From: UBA5216 sp043743335
Lineage (GTDB): Bacteria; Pseudomonadota; Gammaproteobacteria; Burkholderiales; SG8-41
Assembly (NCBI GenBank): GCA_043743335.1
Contig: JAYTWR010000083.1
Span: 56,909-120,908, forward strand
DNA length: 64,000 nucleotides
Reading direction: 5' to 3'
The notes below the pieces were generated by a model. That model worked only from the letters and a program-made list of their open reading frames with translations. It did not search any database and was not told where the DNA came from. Every line of letters begins with the position of its first letter. The first letter of the stretch is position 1. Shown one piece after another: positions 1 through 9,026 of this stretch. A program made the position numbers and the translations under genes.

Positions 1-287
1 TGCTGGCGTTACCCGCGCTGCGCCAGGTCGAACTCGCGAATGAAATCGATACCAAGGGCCTGACCGTGCGCGACGTGGAAAAACGCGTCAGCGAGCTTAT
101 TTCCCGTCCCAAACCGCGTATCCCACGCGCCGTAGATCGCGACGTCGCCCGCTTGCAAGAAGACCTCGCGCAAAAGCTCGGCACGGCGGTGAAAATCAAG
201 CAAAAAAGCCAAGGGCGCGGCGCGTTGATTGTGGAATACGGGTCTCTCGATCAGTTGGACGGGTTAATCGAGAAGCTGCGGCGCTAG
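1..287 (+). CDS. parB: ParB chromosome-partitioning protein, C-terminal part (5' truncated by window)
   Basis: The open frame runs in from the left edge and ends at a TAG at 285-287. The last ~95 residues include a basic linker (KRVSELISRPKPRIPR) followed by a compact domain ending in GALIVEYGSLDQLDGLIEKL. This matches the C-terminal dimerisation domain of ParB/Spo0J, the CTP-dependent clamp that loads at parS sites and drives chromosome segregation with ParA. Its position just upstream of the atp operon is the usual betaproteobacterial arrangement. The parS-binding and CTPase domains lie outside the window, so the identification rests on the C-terminal domain and the context. Confidence 0.85.
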   Translation, partial: LALPALRQVELANEIDTKGLTVRDVEKRVSELISRPKPRIPRAVDRDVARLQEDLAQKLGTAVKIKQKSQGRGALIVEYGSLDQLDGLIEKLRR

Positions 288-322
288 CGGGCCTACATGC
301 CCATATTGCGTTGCACCACATC

Positions 323-352
323 TTGACCGGGCCGCATAAAACCACGTACAAT
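323..352 (+). promoter_or_regulatory. Sigma-70-type promoter of the atp operon
   Basis: TTGACC (323-328) and TACAAT (347-352) are separated by 18 nt, about 40 nt upstream of atpI. This is the best promoter match between parB and the ATP synthase genes. It was judged by eye and not scored. Confidence 0.6.
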
Positions 353-391
353 CAATGAGTTTGCTTGATCTGCGAATTTCCAAAGTAGCGC

Positions 392-772
392 ATGTTGATC
401 CGCTTTGACAGTAAACCCATACGTACCGTTTTGCGATGGCAGCTGATCGCAACGGTCGTTATCGCGGCAGGTGCGGGCCTTTGGGCCGGGGTGCATGGCG
501 CGGTATCTGCGATTTTGGGGGGTGGGATCAACCAGCTTGCGGATTTGGCGTACGCCCTGTTGATTTCGGGCGGCGGCGGTATCAGGCAAATAAGAACCGC
601 AGGGAACACCCTGCGTACCATGTTCAGAGCGGAATCGGTTCGTATCCTTCTGATCATATTTTTGTTGGGATGGGTGTTGACGTCCTATAAAGACGTGGTT
701 CATCCGGCGTTATTTTTGTCGTTCGTTGTTTCGGTGCTGGTTTTCCGGGCGGCGATCATGGTTAAAGAATAG
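392..772 (+). CDS. atpI: ATP synthase subunit I (AtpI)
   Basis: A 126-residue protein with four hydrophobic segments (about residues 14-33, 35-60, 82-97 and 102-122) and little soluble sequence. It is the first gene of the atp operon, 17 nt before atpB. AtpI-family proteins assist assembly of the c-ring or magnesium supply and are not part of the finished enzyme. The sequence is poorly conserved, as is normal for this family, so the call rests on size, membrane pattern and position. Confidence 0.85.
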   Translation: MLIRFDSKPIRTVLRWQLIATVVIAAGAGLWAGVHGAVSAILGGGINQLADLAYALLISGGGGIRQIRTAGNTLRTMFRAESVRILLIIFLLGWVLTSYKDVVHPALFLSFVVSVLVFRAAIMVKE

Positions 773-789
773 GTTACGAGACCCGCACG

Positions 790-1599
790 ATGGCTACCGC
801 AGGCGCAGAACTCACCCCTACCAGTTATATTGGCCACCACCTGACCAATCGTACGATTTCGCTGGGTGACGGCCCGTTCTGGACGCTGCATCTGGATACA
901 TGGCTCACCTCGGTGATGCTCGGCGTCGTCGGTTTCGGCTTTTTGTGGTGGATCGTTAAAGGCGCCACCGCCGGCGTGCCCAACAAGCGCCAAGCCTTCG
1001 TCGAAATGTTGTTTGATTTTGTTGACGATCAAGTTAAAGGCATTTTCCACGGCAACCGCGCTTTTGTCGCGCCGCTGGCGTTGACGGTGTTTGTTTGGGT
1101 GCTGTTGATGAACGCGATGGATTTCATCCCTGTCGATCTCGCGGCACTGTTTACCGAAAATGCCTTGCACCAGCACGAGTGGAAGCCGGTGCCGACCTCC
1201 GACGTGAACACCACGTTTGCGCTAGCGCTGTCCGTGTTTGGTTTGATGATTTTCTACAATCTCAAAGTTAAAGGCATTGGCGGCTGGACACACGAGCTGT
1301 TCTGCACGCCCTTTGGCAGCCATATATTGTTGATGCCGCTGAATTTAATCTTCAATTTGGTCGAATACATTTCCAAGCCCCTGTCGCACTCCCTGCGGCT
1401 TTACGGCAACATTTACGCGGGCGAAATCATTTTCATGCTGCTGTGGATGTGGGCGGCTACCGGCTTGGTCGGCTCGATATTCGGCGGCGTGCTGGCGCTG
1501 GGTTGGGCGATTTTTCACATCCTGATTGTGGCGCTGCAAGCGTATATTTTCATGATGCTCACCATTGTCTATATGGCGATGGCCCACGAAAGCCACTAG
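790..1599 (+). CDS. atpB: F1Fo ATP synthase subunit a
   Basis: Subunit a (269 aa) forms the two proton half-channels against the rotating c-ring. The conserved stretch with the essential arginine is visible in the second half (SHSLRLYGNIYAGEI), followed by two further membrane helices to the C-terminus (VALQAYIFMMLTIVYMAMAHE). Length and hydrophobic pattern are normal for betaproteobacteria. It lies second in the operon, between atpI and atpE, and no unusual residues were seen. Confidence 0.97.
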   Translation: MATAGAELTPTSYIGHHLTNRTISLGDGPFWTLHLDTWLTSVMLGVVGFGFLWWIVKGATAGVPNKRQAFVEMLFDFVDDQVKGIFHGNRAFVAPLALTVFVWVLLMNAMDFIPVDLAALFTENALHQHEWKPVPTSDVNTTFALALSVFGLMIFYNLKVKGIGGWTHELFCTPFGSHILLMPLNLIFNLVEYISKPLSHSLRLYGNIYAGEIIFMLLWMWAATGLVGSIFGGVLALGWAIFHILIVALQAYIFMMLTIVYMAMAHESH

Positions 1600-1649
1600 G
1601 TTACGTAACTATTTGTTTTTATTGAGTTTTTATTAAAGGAGCGAGTGAG

Positions 1650-1922
1650 ATGGATAAGATGCAACTGATAGCGATGGTTCAAGCCTACACCGGCGTGGGT
1701 ATCGGCCTGATGATCGGCTTGGGCGCTGCCGGCGCGTGTATCGGCGTGGGCATTATGTGCAGCCGCTTTCTGGAAGGTGCCGCACGTCAGCCGGAATTGA
1801 TGCCGCAACTGCAAGCCAAAGTGTTCCTGTTGCTGGGTTTGATCGACGCGTCGTTCATTATCGGCGTGGGTCTGGCGTTGTGGTTTGCCACCGGCAACCC
1901 GCTGCTGGCCAGCTTGAAGTAA
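1650..1922 (+). CDS. atpE: F1Fo ATP synthase subunit c (proteolipid)
   Basis: A 90-residue helical hairpin: helix 1 about residues 8-38 (glycine rich, GIGLMIGLGAAGACIGVG), a polar loop ARQPEL, and helix 2 about 55-80. The ion-carrying carboxylate is Asp66 in LLGLIDASFIIGVGLAL, equivalent to E. coli Asp61. No sodium-type ligand set is evident, so proton coupling is expected. A strong ribosome binding site (AAGGAGCG) lies 8 nt before the ATG, as expected for the most abundant subunit. The 50-nt gap after atpB contains a copy of the dispersed AT-rich motif. Confidence 0.97.
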   Translation: MDKMQLIAMVQAYTGVGIGLMIGLGAAGACIGVGIMCSRFLEGAARQPELMPQLQAKVFLLLGLIDASFIIGVGLALWFATGNPLLASLK

Positions 1923-1962
1923 ACACCGATACCCCGAGTAATCTGTCCCGCAGGGGAAGCCT

Positions 1963-2433
1963 ATGAACCTAAACGTCACCATGATCGCGCAGGCGGTCAC
2001 GTTCTTCGTCTTTATTTTCTTTTGTGCGAAGTTCGTGTGGCCGCCCATGGTTAAGGCCATCGAAGCCCGCCAAAAGCAAATCGCCGATGGCTTGACGGCG
2101 GCTGAAGAGGGCAAAAAGGCGCTTGAAAACGCCTCCAAGCAGGCCGACGAAGCCATTGCACAGGCGCGTACTCGCGCGACAGAAATCGTCGCGCAGGCTG
2201 AAAAGCGCACGACGCAGATGATCGAAGAAGCCAAAATCTCGGCCAAGGCCGAAGGCGACCGCGAAAAAGCGGCCGCCAAATCTGAGATCGCGCAGGAAGT
2301 CTCGCGTGCGAAAGAAACCTTGCGCACGCAGGTTGCCACGCTTGCGGTGGCCGGTGCCGAGAAGATCTTGAAGCGTGAAGTCGACGCCAAGGCGCACGCC
2401 GACATTTTGTCTGACGTTCAAAAGCAACTGTAA
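1963..2433 (+). CDS. atpF: F1Fo ATP synthase subunit b
   Basis: The protein has 156 residues. One N-terminal membrane helix (about residues 5-27, TMIAQAVTFFVFIFFCAKFVW) is followed by a long charged helix rich in Ala, Glu, Lys and Gln, typical of the peripheral-stalk b subunit that dimerises as a right-handed coiled coil and holds F1 against Fo. The length equals that of E. coli AtpF (156). Only one b-type gene is present, as expected outside phototrophs. Confidence 0.96.
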   Translation: MNLNVTMIAQAVTFFVFIFFCAKFVWPPMVKAIEARQKQIADGLTAAEEGKKALENASKQADEAIAQARTRATEIVAQAEKRTTQMIEEAKISAKAEGDREKAAAKSEIAQEVSRAKETLRTQVATLAVAGAEKILKREVDAKAHADILSDVQKQL

Positions 2434-2451
2434 TTCAAGCGGTTATCAGAC

Positions 2452-2988
2452 ATGGCTGAACCCATCACCATCGCCCGACCCTACGCCGAAGCGGTGTTCA
2501 AGCTCGCTGTCGAAGGGAATACCCTCGCAGCTTGGTCTGACGCCATCGCTAATATTGACGGCGTGGTGGCGGACAGCCGTGTGCAAGCCTGCATCAGCGA
2601 CCCGAAAGTCAGCGCGCAACAGCTAGAAGGTTTGGTGCTCGGCGTGCTCGGCGACAAACTCGCTGGCGACGCACGCAACTTCGTGCAGGTGCTGGTGCAA
2701 AACAAACGGCTGGATGTGATGCCGCTGATACGCTCGCACTTCGAGGCGCTCAAGCGTGAAAAAGAAGGCGTACTCGAGGCGAGAATTATCTCTGCTTTGA
2801 AAATGGACGACGCACAAGTTAAACAACTCGTCGCCCAGCTCGAAACCAAATACCAGCGCAAAGTGATTGCGCAAGTCGAAACGGACGCGTCGCTGATCGG
2901 CGGCGTCAAAATCGTGGTCGGCGACAAAGTTATTGATGGCACGGTGCGCGGCAAGCTCGACGCCATGGCCGCCGCACTAGCGTCATAG
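2452..2988 (+). CDS. atpH: F1Fo ATP synthase subunit delta
   Basis: The 178-residue delta subunit links the top of the F1 head to the b-subunit stalk. The N-terminal six-helix bundle begins ITIARPYAEAVFKLA, and the conserved C-terminal signature is present near residue 145 onwards (DASLIGGVKIVVGDKVIDGTVRGKLDAM). It starts 18 nt after atpF in the conserved operon order. Confidence 0.96.
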   Translation: MAEPITIARPYAEAVFKLAVEGNTLAAWSDAIANIDGVVADSRVQACISDPKVSAQQLEGLVLGVLGDKLAGDARNFVQVLVQNKRLDVMPLIRSHFEALKREKEGVLEARIISALKMDDAQVKQLVAQLETKYQRKVIAQVETDASLIGGVKIVVGDKVIDGTVRGKLDAMAAALAS

Positions 2989-3020
2989 TTACTCATTAAG
3001 CAGTACACGGAGCAATCACC

Positions 3021-4562
3021 ATGCAACTCAACCCTTCCGAAATCAGCGAACTCATCAAGAGCCGCATCCAGAACCTCGCCGGTACCACCGAAGCGCGCAC
3101 CCAAGGCACCGTGATCTCGGTGACTGACGGTATCTGTCGCATCCACGGTCTGGCGGACGCGATGCAGGGCGAGATGTTGGAGTTTCCGAAAAACACCTTC
3201 GGACTCGCGCTGAATCTTGAGCGTGATTCAGTCGGCTCGGTTATTTTGGGTGAATACGAACACATTTCCGAAGGCGATACGGTCAAAACCACGGGCCGCA
3301 TTCTTGAAGTGCCGGTCGGCCCCGAACTGATTGGTCGCGTGGTGAATTCACTGGGCCAGCCAATAGACGGCAAAGGCCCGGTCAACGCCAAAATGACTGA
3401 CGTGATTGAAAAAGTGGCGCCGGGCGTGATTGAGCGTAAGTCAGTGTCGCAGCCGGTGCAAACCGGATTGAAATCGATTGACGCCATGGTGCCTGTCGGC
3501 CGCGGTCAGCGCGAGCTGATCATCGGCGACCGTCAAACCGGCAAGACCGCGGTGGCGATCGACACCATCATCAATCAAAAAGGCAAAGACCTGATTTGCG
3601 TTTACGTCGCCATCGGCCAAAAGGCCTCGTCGATCAAAACCGTGATTCGCAAGCTCGAAGAATATGGTGCGATGGAATACACCATCGTGGTCGCCGCCAC
3701 TGCCTCCGAGTCCGCCGCAATGCAGTTTATTGCGCCCTACTCCGGCTGCACCATGGGCGAATATTTCCGCGACCGCGGTCAGGATGCACTGATTATTTAT
3801 GACGACCTGACCAAGCAGGCTTGGGCGTATCGTCAAGTGTCGCTGCTGCTGCGCCGCCCGCCGGGCCGTGAAGCGTATCCCGGCGACGTGTTCTATCTCC
3901 ACTCGCGTTTGCTGGAGCGTGCTGCGCGCGTCAACGAAGAGTACGTTGAAAAATTCACCAAAGGCGCGGTCAAAGGCAAAACCGGTTCACTCACCGCGTT
4001 GCCTATTATTGAAACGCAGGCCGGCGACGTAACCGCCTTCGTGCCGACCAACGTGATTTCGATTACCGATGGCCAGATCTTTTTGGAAACCGACTTGTTC
4101 AACGCCGGTATCCGCCCGGCGATTAACGCCGGTATCTCGGTGTCGCGTGTGGGCGGCGCGGCACAAACCAAAATCGTTAAAAAGCTAGGCGGCGGCGTGC
4201 GTCTGGCGCTTGCGCAATATCGCGAATTGGCAGCGTTCGCGCAGTTCGCGTCTGACTTGGATGAAGCCACCCGCAAGCAGTTGGAGCGCGGTCGCCTGGT
4301 GACGGAGTTAATGAAGCAGGCGCAATACGAGCCGCAGCAAGTGTGGGAAATGTCGCTGACGCTGTTCGGCGTCAACGGCGGTTACTTCGACGACGTAGAT
4401 GTGAAAAAAGCGCTGGCAGCCGAGAAATCCTTGCGCGATCACGTCAAGAGCAAGCACGGCGATTTGGTCAAGCGCATCGAAGACACTAAAGATTTATCCA
4501 AAGACGACGAAGCCAAGCTGAACGAGGCGATCAAAGACTGGAAGCAAAACGGTTCGTACTGA
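3021..4562 (+). CDS. atpA: F1Fo ATP synthase subunit alpha
   Basis: The 513-residue alpha subunit carries the non-catalytic nucleotide sites of the F1 head. The Walker A motif GDRQTGKT lies at residues 169-176, the same position as in E. coli. The N-terminus (MQLNPSEISELIKSRIQNL) and the ALAQYRELAAFAQFASDLD block are standard. Its length matches the family exactly. Confidence 0.99.
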   Translation: MQLNPSEISELIKSRIQNLAGTTEARTQGTVISVTDGICRIHGLADAMQGEMLEFPKNTFGLALNLERDSVGSVILGEYEHISEGDTVKTTGRILEVPVGPELIGRVVNSLGQPIDGKGPVNAKMTDVIEKVAPGVIERKSVSQPVQTGLKSIDAMVPVGRGQRELIIGDRQTGKTAVAIDTIINQKGKDLICVYVAIGQKASSIKTVIRKLEEYGAMEYTIVVAATASESAAMQFIAPYSGCTMGEYFRDRGQDALIIYDDLTKQAWAYRQVSLLLRRPPGREAYPGDVFYLHSRLLERAARVNEEYVEKFTKGAVKGKTGSLTALPIIETQAGDVTAFVPTNVISITDGQIFLETDLFNAGIRPAINAGISVSRVGGAAQTKIVKKLGGGVRLALAQYRELAAFAQFASDLDEATRKQLERGRLVTELMKQAQYEPQQVWEMSLTLFGVNGGYFDDVDVKKALAAEKSLRDHVKSKHGDLVKRIEDTKDLSKDDEAKLNEAIKDWKQNGSY

Positions 4563-4602
4563 GCGACTTGATCTAAGCGCTTACTCACACAAATAACTAT
4601 TT

Positions 4603-4617
4603 AAAATCAACTAGTTA
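4603..4617 (+). repeat. Dispersed AT-rich motif AAATCAANTASTTA, copy 1 (exact)
   Basis: AAAATCAACTAGTTA lies between atpA and atpG, ending 5 nt before the atpG ATG. A second half-copy (TAACTATTT) sits directly on its left, making the region partly palindromic. Confidence 0.8.
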
Positions 4618-4621
4618 GAAC

Positions 4622-5485
4622 ATGCCCGGTTCAAAGGAAATCCGCACCAAGATCAAGAGCGTGCAAAACACGCGCAAGATCACCAAGGCGATGGAAATGG
4701 TCGCGGCCTCCAAAATGCGTAAAGCGCAGGAGCGCATGCGCACCGCGCGTCCGTATGCGGAAAAAATCCGCAACGTAGCCGCGCACCTCAGCCAGGCGAA
4801 CCCGGAATACCGGCATCCGTTTCTGGTGGCGCGTGATTCGGTCAAGCGTATCGGCATCATCGTCATCAGCACTGACAAAGGCTTGTGTGGCGGCTTGAAC
4901 ACCAACATCTTGCGTCTGGCGATGAACAAGATGAAGGAATGGGAAACCGAAGGCGAAGAAATCGAAGTCTGCGCCATCGGCAACAAGGCGCTCGGTTTTA
5001 TGCAGCGTTTGGGCGCGAACATTGTTTCGAACGTCACCGGCCTTGGCGACAAGCCGCAGATGGAAAAGCTCATCGGCGCGGTAAAAATCATGCTTGACGG
5101 CTACACGCAAGATCGCTTCGATCGCCTGATGATTTTCAGCACGCGCTTCATTAACACCATGAAGCAAGAGCCGACGATGGAGCAATTGCTGCCGCTGTCA
5201 GGCGATGCGCTGGGCGCGCCCGAAGGCACGTGGGATTACATCTACGAACCCGATGCCAAAGCCGTGCTGGAGCAAGTGCTAACCCGCTACATCGAATCGC
5301 TGATTTATCAGGCTGTGGCCGAGAACATCGCGTCCGAGCAATCGGCGCGCATGGTGGCGATGAAAGCCGCTTCGGATAACGCAGCAACCGTTATTGATGA
5401 GTTGACGTTGATCTACAACAAATCGCGTCAAGCGAGCATTACCAAAGAATTGTCGGAAATCGTCGCTGGTGCAGCGGCGGTATAA
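4622..5485 (+). CDS. atpG: F1Fo ATP synthase subunit gamma
   Basis: The 287-residue gamma subunit is the central rotor shaft. Both termini are conserved: KEIRTKIKSVQNTRKITKAMEMVAASKMRKAQ at the start and ARMVAMKAASDNAATVIDELTLIYNKSRQASITKEL near the end, which form the antiparallel coiled coil inside the alpha3beta3 ring. The ribosome binding site is poor because the dispersed AT-rich motif occupies the leader. Confidence 0.98.
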   Translation: MPGSKEIRTKIKSVQNTRKITKAMEMVAASKMRKAQERMRTARPYAEKIRNVAAHLSQANPEYRHPFLVARDSVKRIGIIVISTDKGLCGGLNTNILRLAMNKMKEWETEGEEIEVCAIGNKALGFMQRLGANIVSNVTGLGDKPQMEKLIGAVKIMLDGYTQDRFDRLMIFSTRFINTMKQEPTMEQLLPLSGDALGAPEGTWDYIYEPDAKAVLEQVLTRYIESLIYQAVAENIASEQSARMVAMKAASDNAATVIDELTLIYNKSRQASITKELSEIVAGAAAV

Positions 5486-5521
5486 CAACAGAATCGTAAT
5501 AGTTTTAGTCAGGAAATAACT

Positions 5522-6922
5522 ATGGCCCAAGGAAAAATCGTTCAGTGCATCGGTGCCGTTATCGACGTGGAGTTTCCGCGCGACCAGATGCCGCACGTGT
5601 ATGACGCGCTCAAAATGGACGGCAGCGAACTGACGCTCGAAGTGCAACAGCAGTTGGGCGACGGCATCGTGCGCACCATCGCGCTGGGTTCTTCCGACGG
5701 CATGCGCCGCGGCATGATGGTGAGCAACACCGGCGGCCCGATCATGGTGCCGGTGGGCGCCAAAACGCTCGGGCGCATTATGGATGTGCTCGGCCGCCCG
5801 ATCGATGAAGTCGGCCCCATCGGTGCCGATAAAACCATGTCGATCCACCGCAAGGCACCGTCGTTTGAAGACTTGTCGCCCTCGACCGACCTGCTCGAAA
5901 CCGGCATCAAGGTGATTGACTTAGTTTGCCCGTTCGCCAAGGGCGGCAAGGTCGGCTTGTTCGGCGGCGCAGGCGTGGGTAAAACCGTGAACATGATGGA
6001 GCTCATCAACAACATCGCCAAAGCGCACTCTGGTTTGTCCGTGTTCGCGGGCGTGGGTGAGCGCACACGTGAGGGCAACGACTTCTATCACGAGATGATG
6101 GAAGCTGGCGTGGTCGATGCCAAAGATCTGTCTAAATCCAAAGTGGCGATGGTCTACGGCCAGATGAACGAGCCGCCGGGCAACCGTCTGCGTGTGGCGC
6201 TGACCGGCTTGACCATGGCCGAAGCCTTCCGCGATGAAGGCCGCGACGTGTTGTTCTTCGTCGACAATATTTATCGTTACACACTGGCCGGCACCGAAGT
6301 GTCCGCACTGCTGGGTCGTATGCCGTCTGCCGTGGGTTATCAACCGACGCTGGCCGAAGAAATGGGCCGCTTGCAAGAGCGCATTACATCCACAAAGGTG
6401 GGCTCGATCACCTCCATTCAAGCGGTGTATGTGCCTGCTGACGACTTGACCGATCCCTCGCCTGCCACCACCTTCGGCCACTTGGACTCCACGGTGGTGC
6501 TGTCGCGCGATATCGCTTCGCTGGGTATTTACCCGGCTGTGGATCCGCTCGATTCCACCAGCCGTCAGCTCGATCCGCACATCGTCGGCGAAGATCACTA
6601 CAACACCGCGCGTGCCGTGCAGCAAACGCTGCAGCGCTACAAAGAGTTGCGCGACATTATCGCGATTCTGGGCATGGACGAACTCTCGCCCGAAGACAAA
6701 CTGGCCGTGTCGCGCGCACGGAAGATTCAGCGTTTCCTGTCGCAGCCGTTCAGCGTCGCCGAGGTGTTCACCGGCTCGCCGGGCAAGTATGTTTCACTCA
6801 AAGACACCATCAAAGGTTTCAAGATGATTGTCGGCGGCGAATGCGATGCGTTGCCAGAACAGGCGTTCTACATGGTCGGCGGCATCGAAGAAGCGTTCGA
6901 AAAAGCCAAGACGCTGAACTAA
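5522..6922 (+). CDS. atpD: F1Fo ATP synthase subunit beta
   Basis: The 466-residue catalytic subunit has its Walker A GGAGVGKT at residues 148-155. The Walker B region (DVLFFVDNIYRYTLAGTEVSALLGRMPS) and the DELSPEDK motif, which contacts gamma, are both intact. It binds and interconverts ADP, phosphate and ATP at the alpha/beta interface. It is the eighth atp gene, 36 nt after atpG. Confidence 0.99.
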   Translation: MAQGKIVQCIGAVIDVEFPRDQMPHVYDALKMDGSELTLEVQQQLGDGIVRTIALGSSDGMRRGMMVSNTGGPIMVPVGAKTLGRIMDVLGRPIDEVGPIGADKTMSIHRKAPSFEDLSPSTDLLETGIKVIDLVCPFAKGGKVGLFGGAGVGKTVNMMELINNIAKAHSGLSVFAGVGERTREGNDFYHEMMEAGVVDAKDLSKSKVAMVYGQMNEPPGNRLRVALTGLTMAEAFRDEGRDVLFFVDNIYRYTLAGTEVSALLGRMPSAVGYQPTLAEEMGRLQERITSTKVGSITSIQAVYVPADDLTDPSPATTFGHLDSTVVLSRDIASLGIYPAVDPLDSTSRQLDPHIVGEDHYNTARAVQQTLQRYKELRDIIAILGMDELSPEDKLAVSRARKIQRFLSQPFSVAEVFTGSPGKYVSLKDTIKGFKMIVGGECDALPEQAFYMVGGIEEAFEKAKTLN

Positions 6923-6947
6923 GCACCCACCTGAGCTAATACCGATC

Positions 6948-7379
6948 ATGGCCGAAGCCGCACACACTCTGCACGTAGACGTCGTCAGCGCCGAAGAGCA
7001 AATTTACTCCGGCGAGGCCGAATTCGTAGTGCTGCCTGGCGAGGCGGGCGAACTCGGTATATACCCGCGCCACACGCCGTTGATCACACGCATCAAGCCG
7101 GGCGTAGTGCGCATCAAAGTGCCGGGCAAGGCCGACGAAGAGTTTGTATTCGTCGCCGGTGGCGTGCTGGAAGTTCAGCCCAAGATGGTTACCGTGCTGG
7201 CAGATACCGCCATCCGTGGCAAAGACCTCGACGAAGCCAAAGCCACCGAGGCCTTGAAGCAAGCCGAAGAATCGCGCAAAACCGCCCAAAGCAAGCAGGA
7301 AGTTGCCACCGTCGAAGCCGAAATGGCCATGCTGGCAGCGCAACTCGCGGCGATTCGCAAGCTGCGCGGAAGACATTGA
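6948..7379 (+). CDS. atpC: F1Fo ATP synthase subunit epsilon
   Basis: A 143-residue protein with an N-terminal beta sandwich (LHVDVVSAEEQIYSGEAEFVVLPG...GELGIYPRHTPLITRIKPG) and a C-terminal helical hairpin rich in Ala, Glu and Lys (about residues 90-140). Epsilon sits at the base of the rotor and its helices can inhibit ATP hydrolysis. It is the last gene of the operon and is followed by a terminator-like hairpin. Confidence 0.97.
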   Translation: MAEAAHTLHVDVVSAEEQIYSGEAEFVVLPGEAGELGIYPRHTPLITRIKPGVVRIKVPGKADEEFVFVAGGVLEVQPKMVTVLADTAIRGKDLDEAKATEALKQAEESRKTAQSKQEVATVEAEMAMLAAQLAAIRKLRGRH

Positions 7380-7403
7380 TTTTAAAGAGAATTTTCTCAC
7401 GAA

Positions 7404-7440
7404 GCGAGGCAGCACAGGGTAAACCGGCTGCCTCGTTTGC
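7404..7440 (+). terminator. Rho-independent terminator after the atp operon
   Basis: CGAGGCAGC (7405-7413) and GCTGCCTCG (7427-7435) form a 9-bp stem with a 13-nt loop, followed by TTTGCTTT. It lies 25 nt after the atpC stop. Confidence 0.75.
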
Positions 7441-7459
7441 TTTGGTACGGGCGCATCGC

Positions 7460-7487
7460 CAACCCGCAACCCGCAACCCGCAATCCG
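7460..7487 (+). repeat. Heptamer tandem array upstream of glpD
   Basis: Four adjacent 7-bp units: CAACCCG three times, then CAATCCG. The array ends 19 nt before the glpD ATG, where the promoter or leader should be. It is related to the arrays at 20404-20529 and 33082-33130. Confidence 0.7.
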
Positions 7488-7506
7488 CGACACGCCCGCT
7501 AACACC

Positions 7507-9018
7507 ATGAACATCCCGAACCACGTTGACTTGCTCATCGTCGGCGGCGGCATCAACGGCGTGGGCATCGCGCGCGACGCCGCCGGTCGCGGACTAAACG
7601 TGTTGCTGTGCGAACAGCACGACTTAGCGCAGCACACGTCCTCCGCCAGCAGCAAGCTTGCGCATGGTGGCTTGCGTTATCTGGAGCAATACGAATTCCG
7701 GCTCGTACGCGAATCACTCGCCGAGCGCGAGGTGTTGCTACGCGCCGCGCCGCACATTGTTCATCCCATGCGCTTTGTCATGCCGCACGTGCCCGGGCTG
7801 CGCCCGGCCTGGATGATACGCGCGGGGCTTTTTCTGTATGACTGGCTAGCGCGCCGTGACACCCTGCCCGCCTCGCATGGCATTGACCTGCGCGCGGCTC
7901 CGTATCACAGCGGCCTCAAGCCGGGCCTCACGCAAGGCTTTATTTATTCCGACTGCTGGGTAGACGACGCACGCTTGGTCATCGCCAATGCACGCGCCGC
8001 GGCTGATCTGGGTGCCACGATATTGACGCGAACCGCCTGTACCACGGCAGAGCGCGAGGGTGCCAACTGGGTAGCCACAGTGCAAGCGCCGGGCTTGCCA
8101 GCGCAGCGCATCACGTGCCGCGCGCTGGTCAACGTCACCGGTCCTTGGGCCAAGACATTCATCAATCAAAACATGAGCTTATCTACCACCTTTGGATTGA
8201 AGCTGGTCAAAGGGAGTCACATCGTTGTGCCGAACCTCTATCACGGTGAGCACGCCTTCATCTTGCAAAACGACGATCGACGTGTCGTCTTTGTCTACCC
8301 GTACGAAGGTCACACGCTGATCGGCACCACCGACGTCGAGCACACCGGTGACCCGGAAAACTGCGAAGCCAGCGCAGAAGAAGTCGCGTACCTTTGCCGC
8401 GCAGCCAACCGATATTTTTCCCGTGAGCTAACCCCCGCCGATGTGTTGTGGCGTTACAGCGGCATACGCCCCCTCTTCGACGACGGCGCAAAAAACGCCT
8501 CGCAAGTCACCCGTGACTACACCTTGCGCGTCGATGGCGACGCCAATAGGGCCCCGCTCCTATCCGTGTTCGGCGGTAAAATCACCACCCATCGTAAACT
8601 GGCTGAACAGGCGCTGGAAAAACTCGCGCCGTGGTTCCCGCAACTGACGCCGCCGTGGACCGAAACCACCCTGCTACCGGGCGGTGCCCTCAACGGCGCA
8701 TCGCTCAACGCCTACATCCAGCGGCTTTGCGCCGAACGCCCCGCCATCCCCCAGCAGCACTTCGAAGCGCTGGTTCACCGACATGGCGACGCCACACCCA
8801 CTGTCTTGGGCGATGCCACCACGCTCACCGATTGCGGAGAATACTTCGGCCACCACCTCTACGCCAACGAAGTCGACTACCTCAAAGAGCGTGAGTGGGC
8901 GCTAACAGCAGACGATATTTTGTGGCGTAGAACCAAGTGCGGCCTGCATGTAAATCCGCAACAGAAACAAGCGCTTGTGACCTACATCACAGACCGCGCC
9001 GCAGCCGCTGTGCGATAA
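7507..9018 (+). CDS. glpD: Aerobic glycerol-3-phosphate dehydrogenase
   Basis: A 503-residue FAD enzyme that oxidises sn-glycerol 3-phosphate to dihydroxyacetone phosphate at the membrane and passes electrons to quinone. The dinucleotide-binding motif (GGGINGVGIARDAAGRG, about residues 13-29) and the next conserved block (SSASSKLAHGGLRYLEQYEFRLVRESL) are intact, as is the C-terminal helical domain. No glpF, glpK or glpR lies next to it, so it stands alone between the atp operon and glmU. Its stop codon is only 8 nt before the glmU start, so the two may be co-transcribed. Confidence 0.95.
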   Translation: MNIPNHVDLLIVGGGINGVGIARDAAGRGLNVLLCEQHDLAQHTSSASSKLAHGGLRYLEQYEFRLVRESLAEREVLLRAAPHIVHPMRFVMPHVPGLRPAWMIRAGLFLYDWLARRDTLPASHGIDLRAAPYHSGLKPGLTQGFIYSDCWVDDARLVIANARAAADLGATILTRTACTTAEREGANWVATVQAPGLPAQRITCRALVNVTGPWAKTFINQNMSLSTTFGLKLVKGSHIVVPNLYHGEHAFILQNDDRRVVFVYPYEGHTLIGTTDVEHTGDPENCEASAEEVAYLCRAANRYFSRELTPADVLWRYSGIRPLFDDGAKNASQVTRDYTLRVDGDANRAPLLSVFGGKITTHRKLAEQALEKLAPWFPQLTPPWTETTLLPGGALNGASLNAYIQRLCAERPAIPQQHFEALVHRHGDATPTVLGDATTLTDCGEYFGHHLYANEVDYLKEREWALTADDILWRRTKCGLHVNPQQKQALVTYITDRAAAAVR

Positions 9019-9026
9019 TTCTTGCC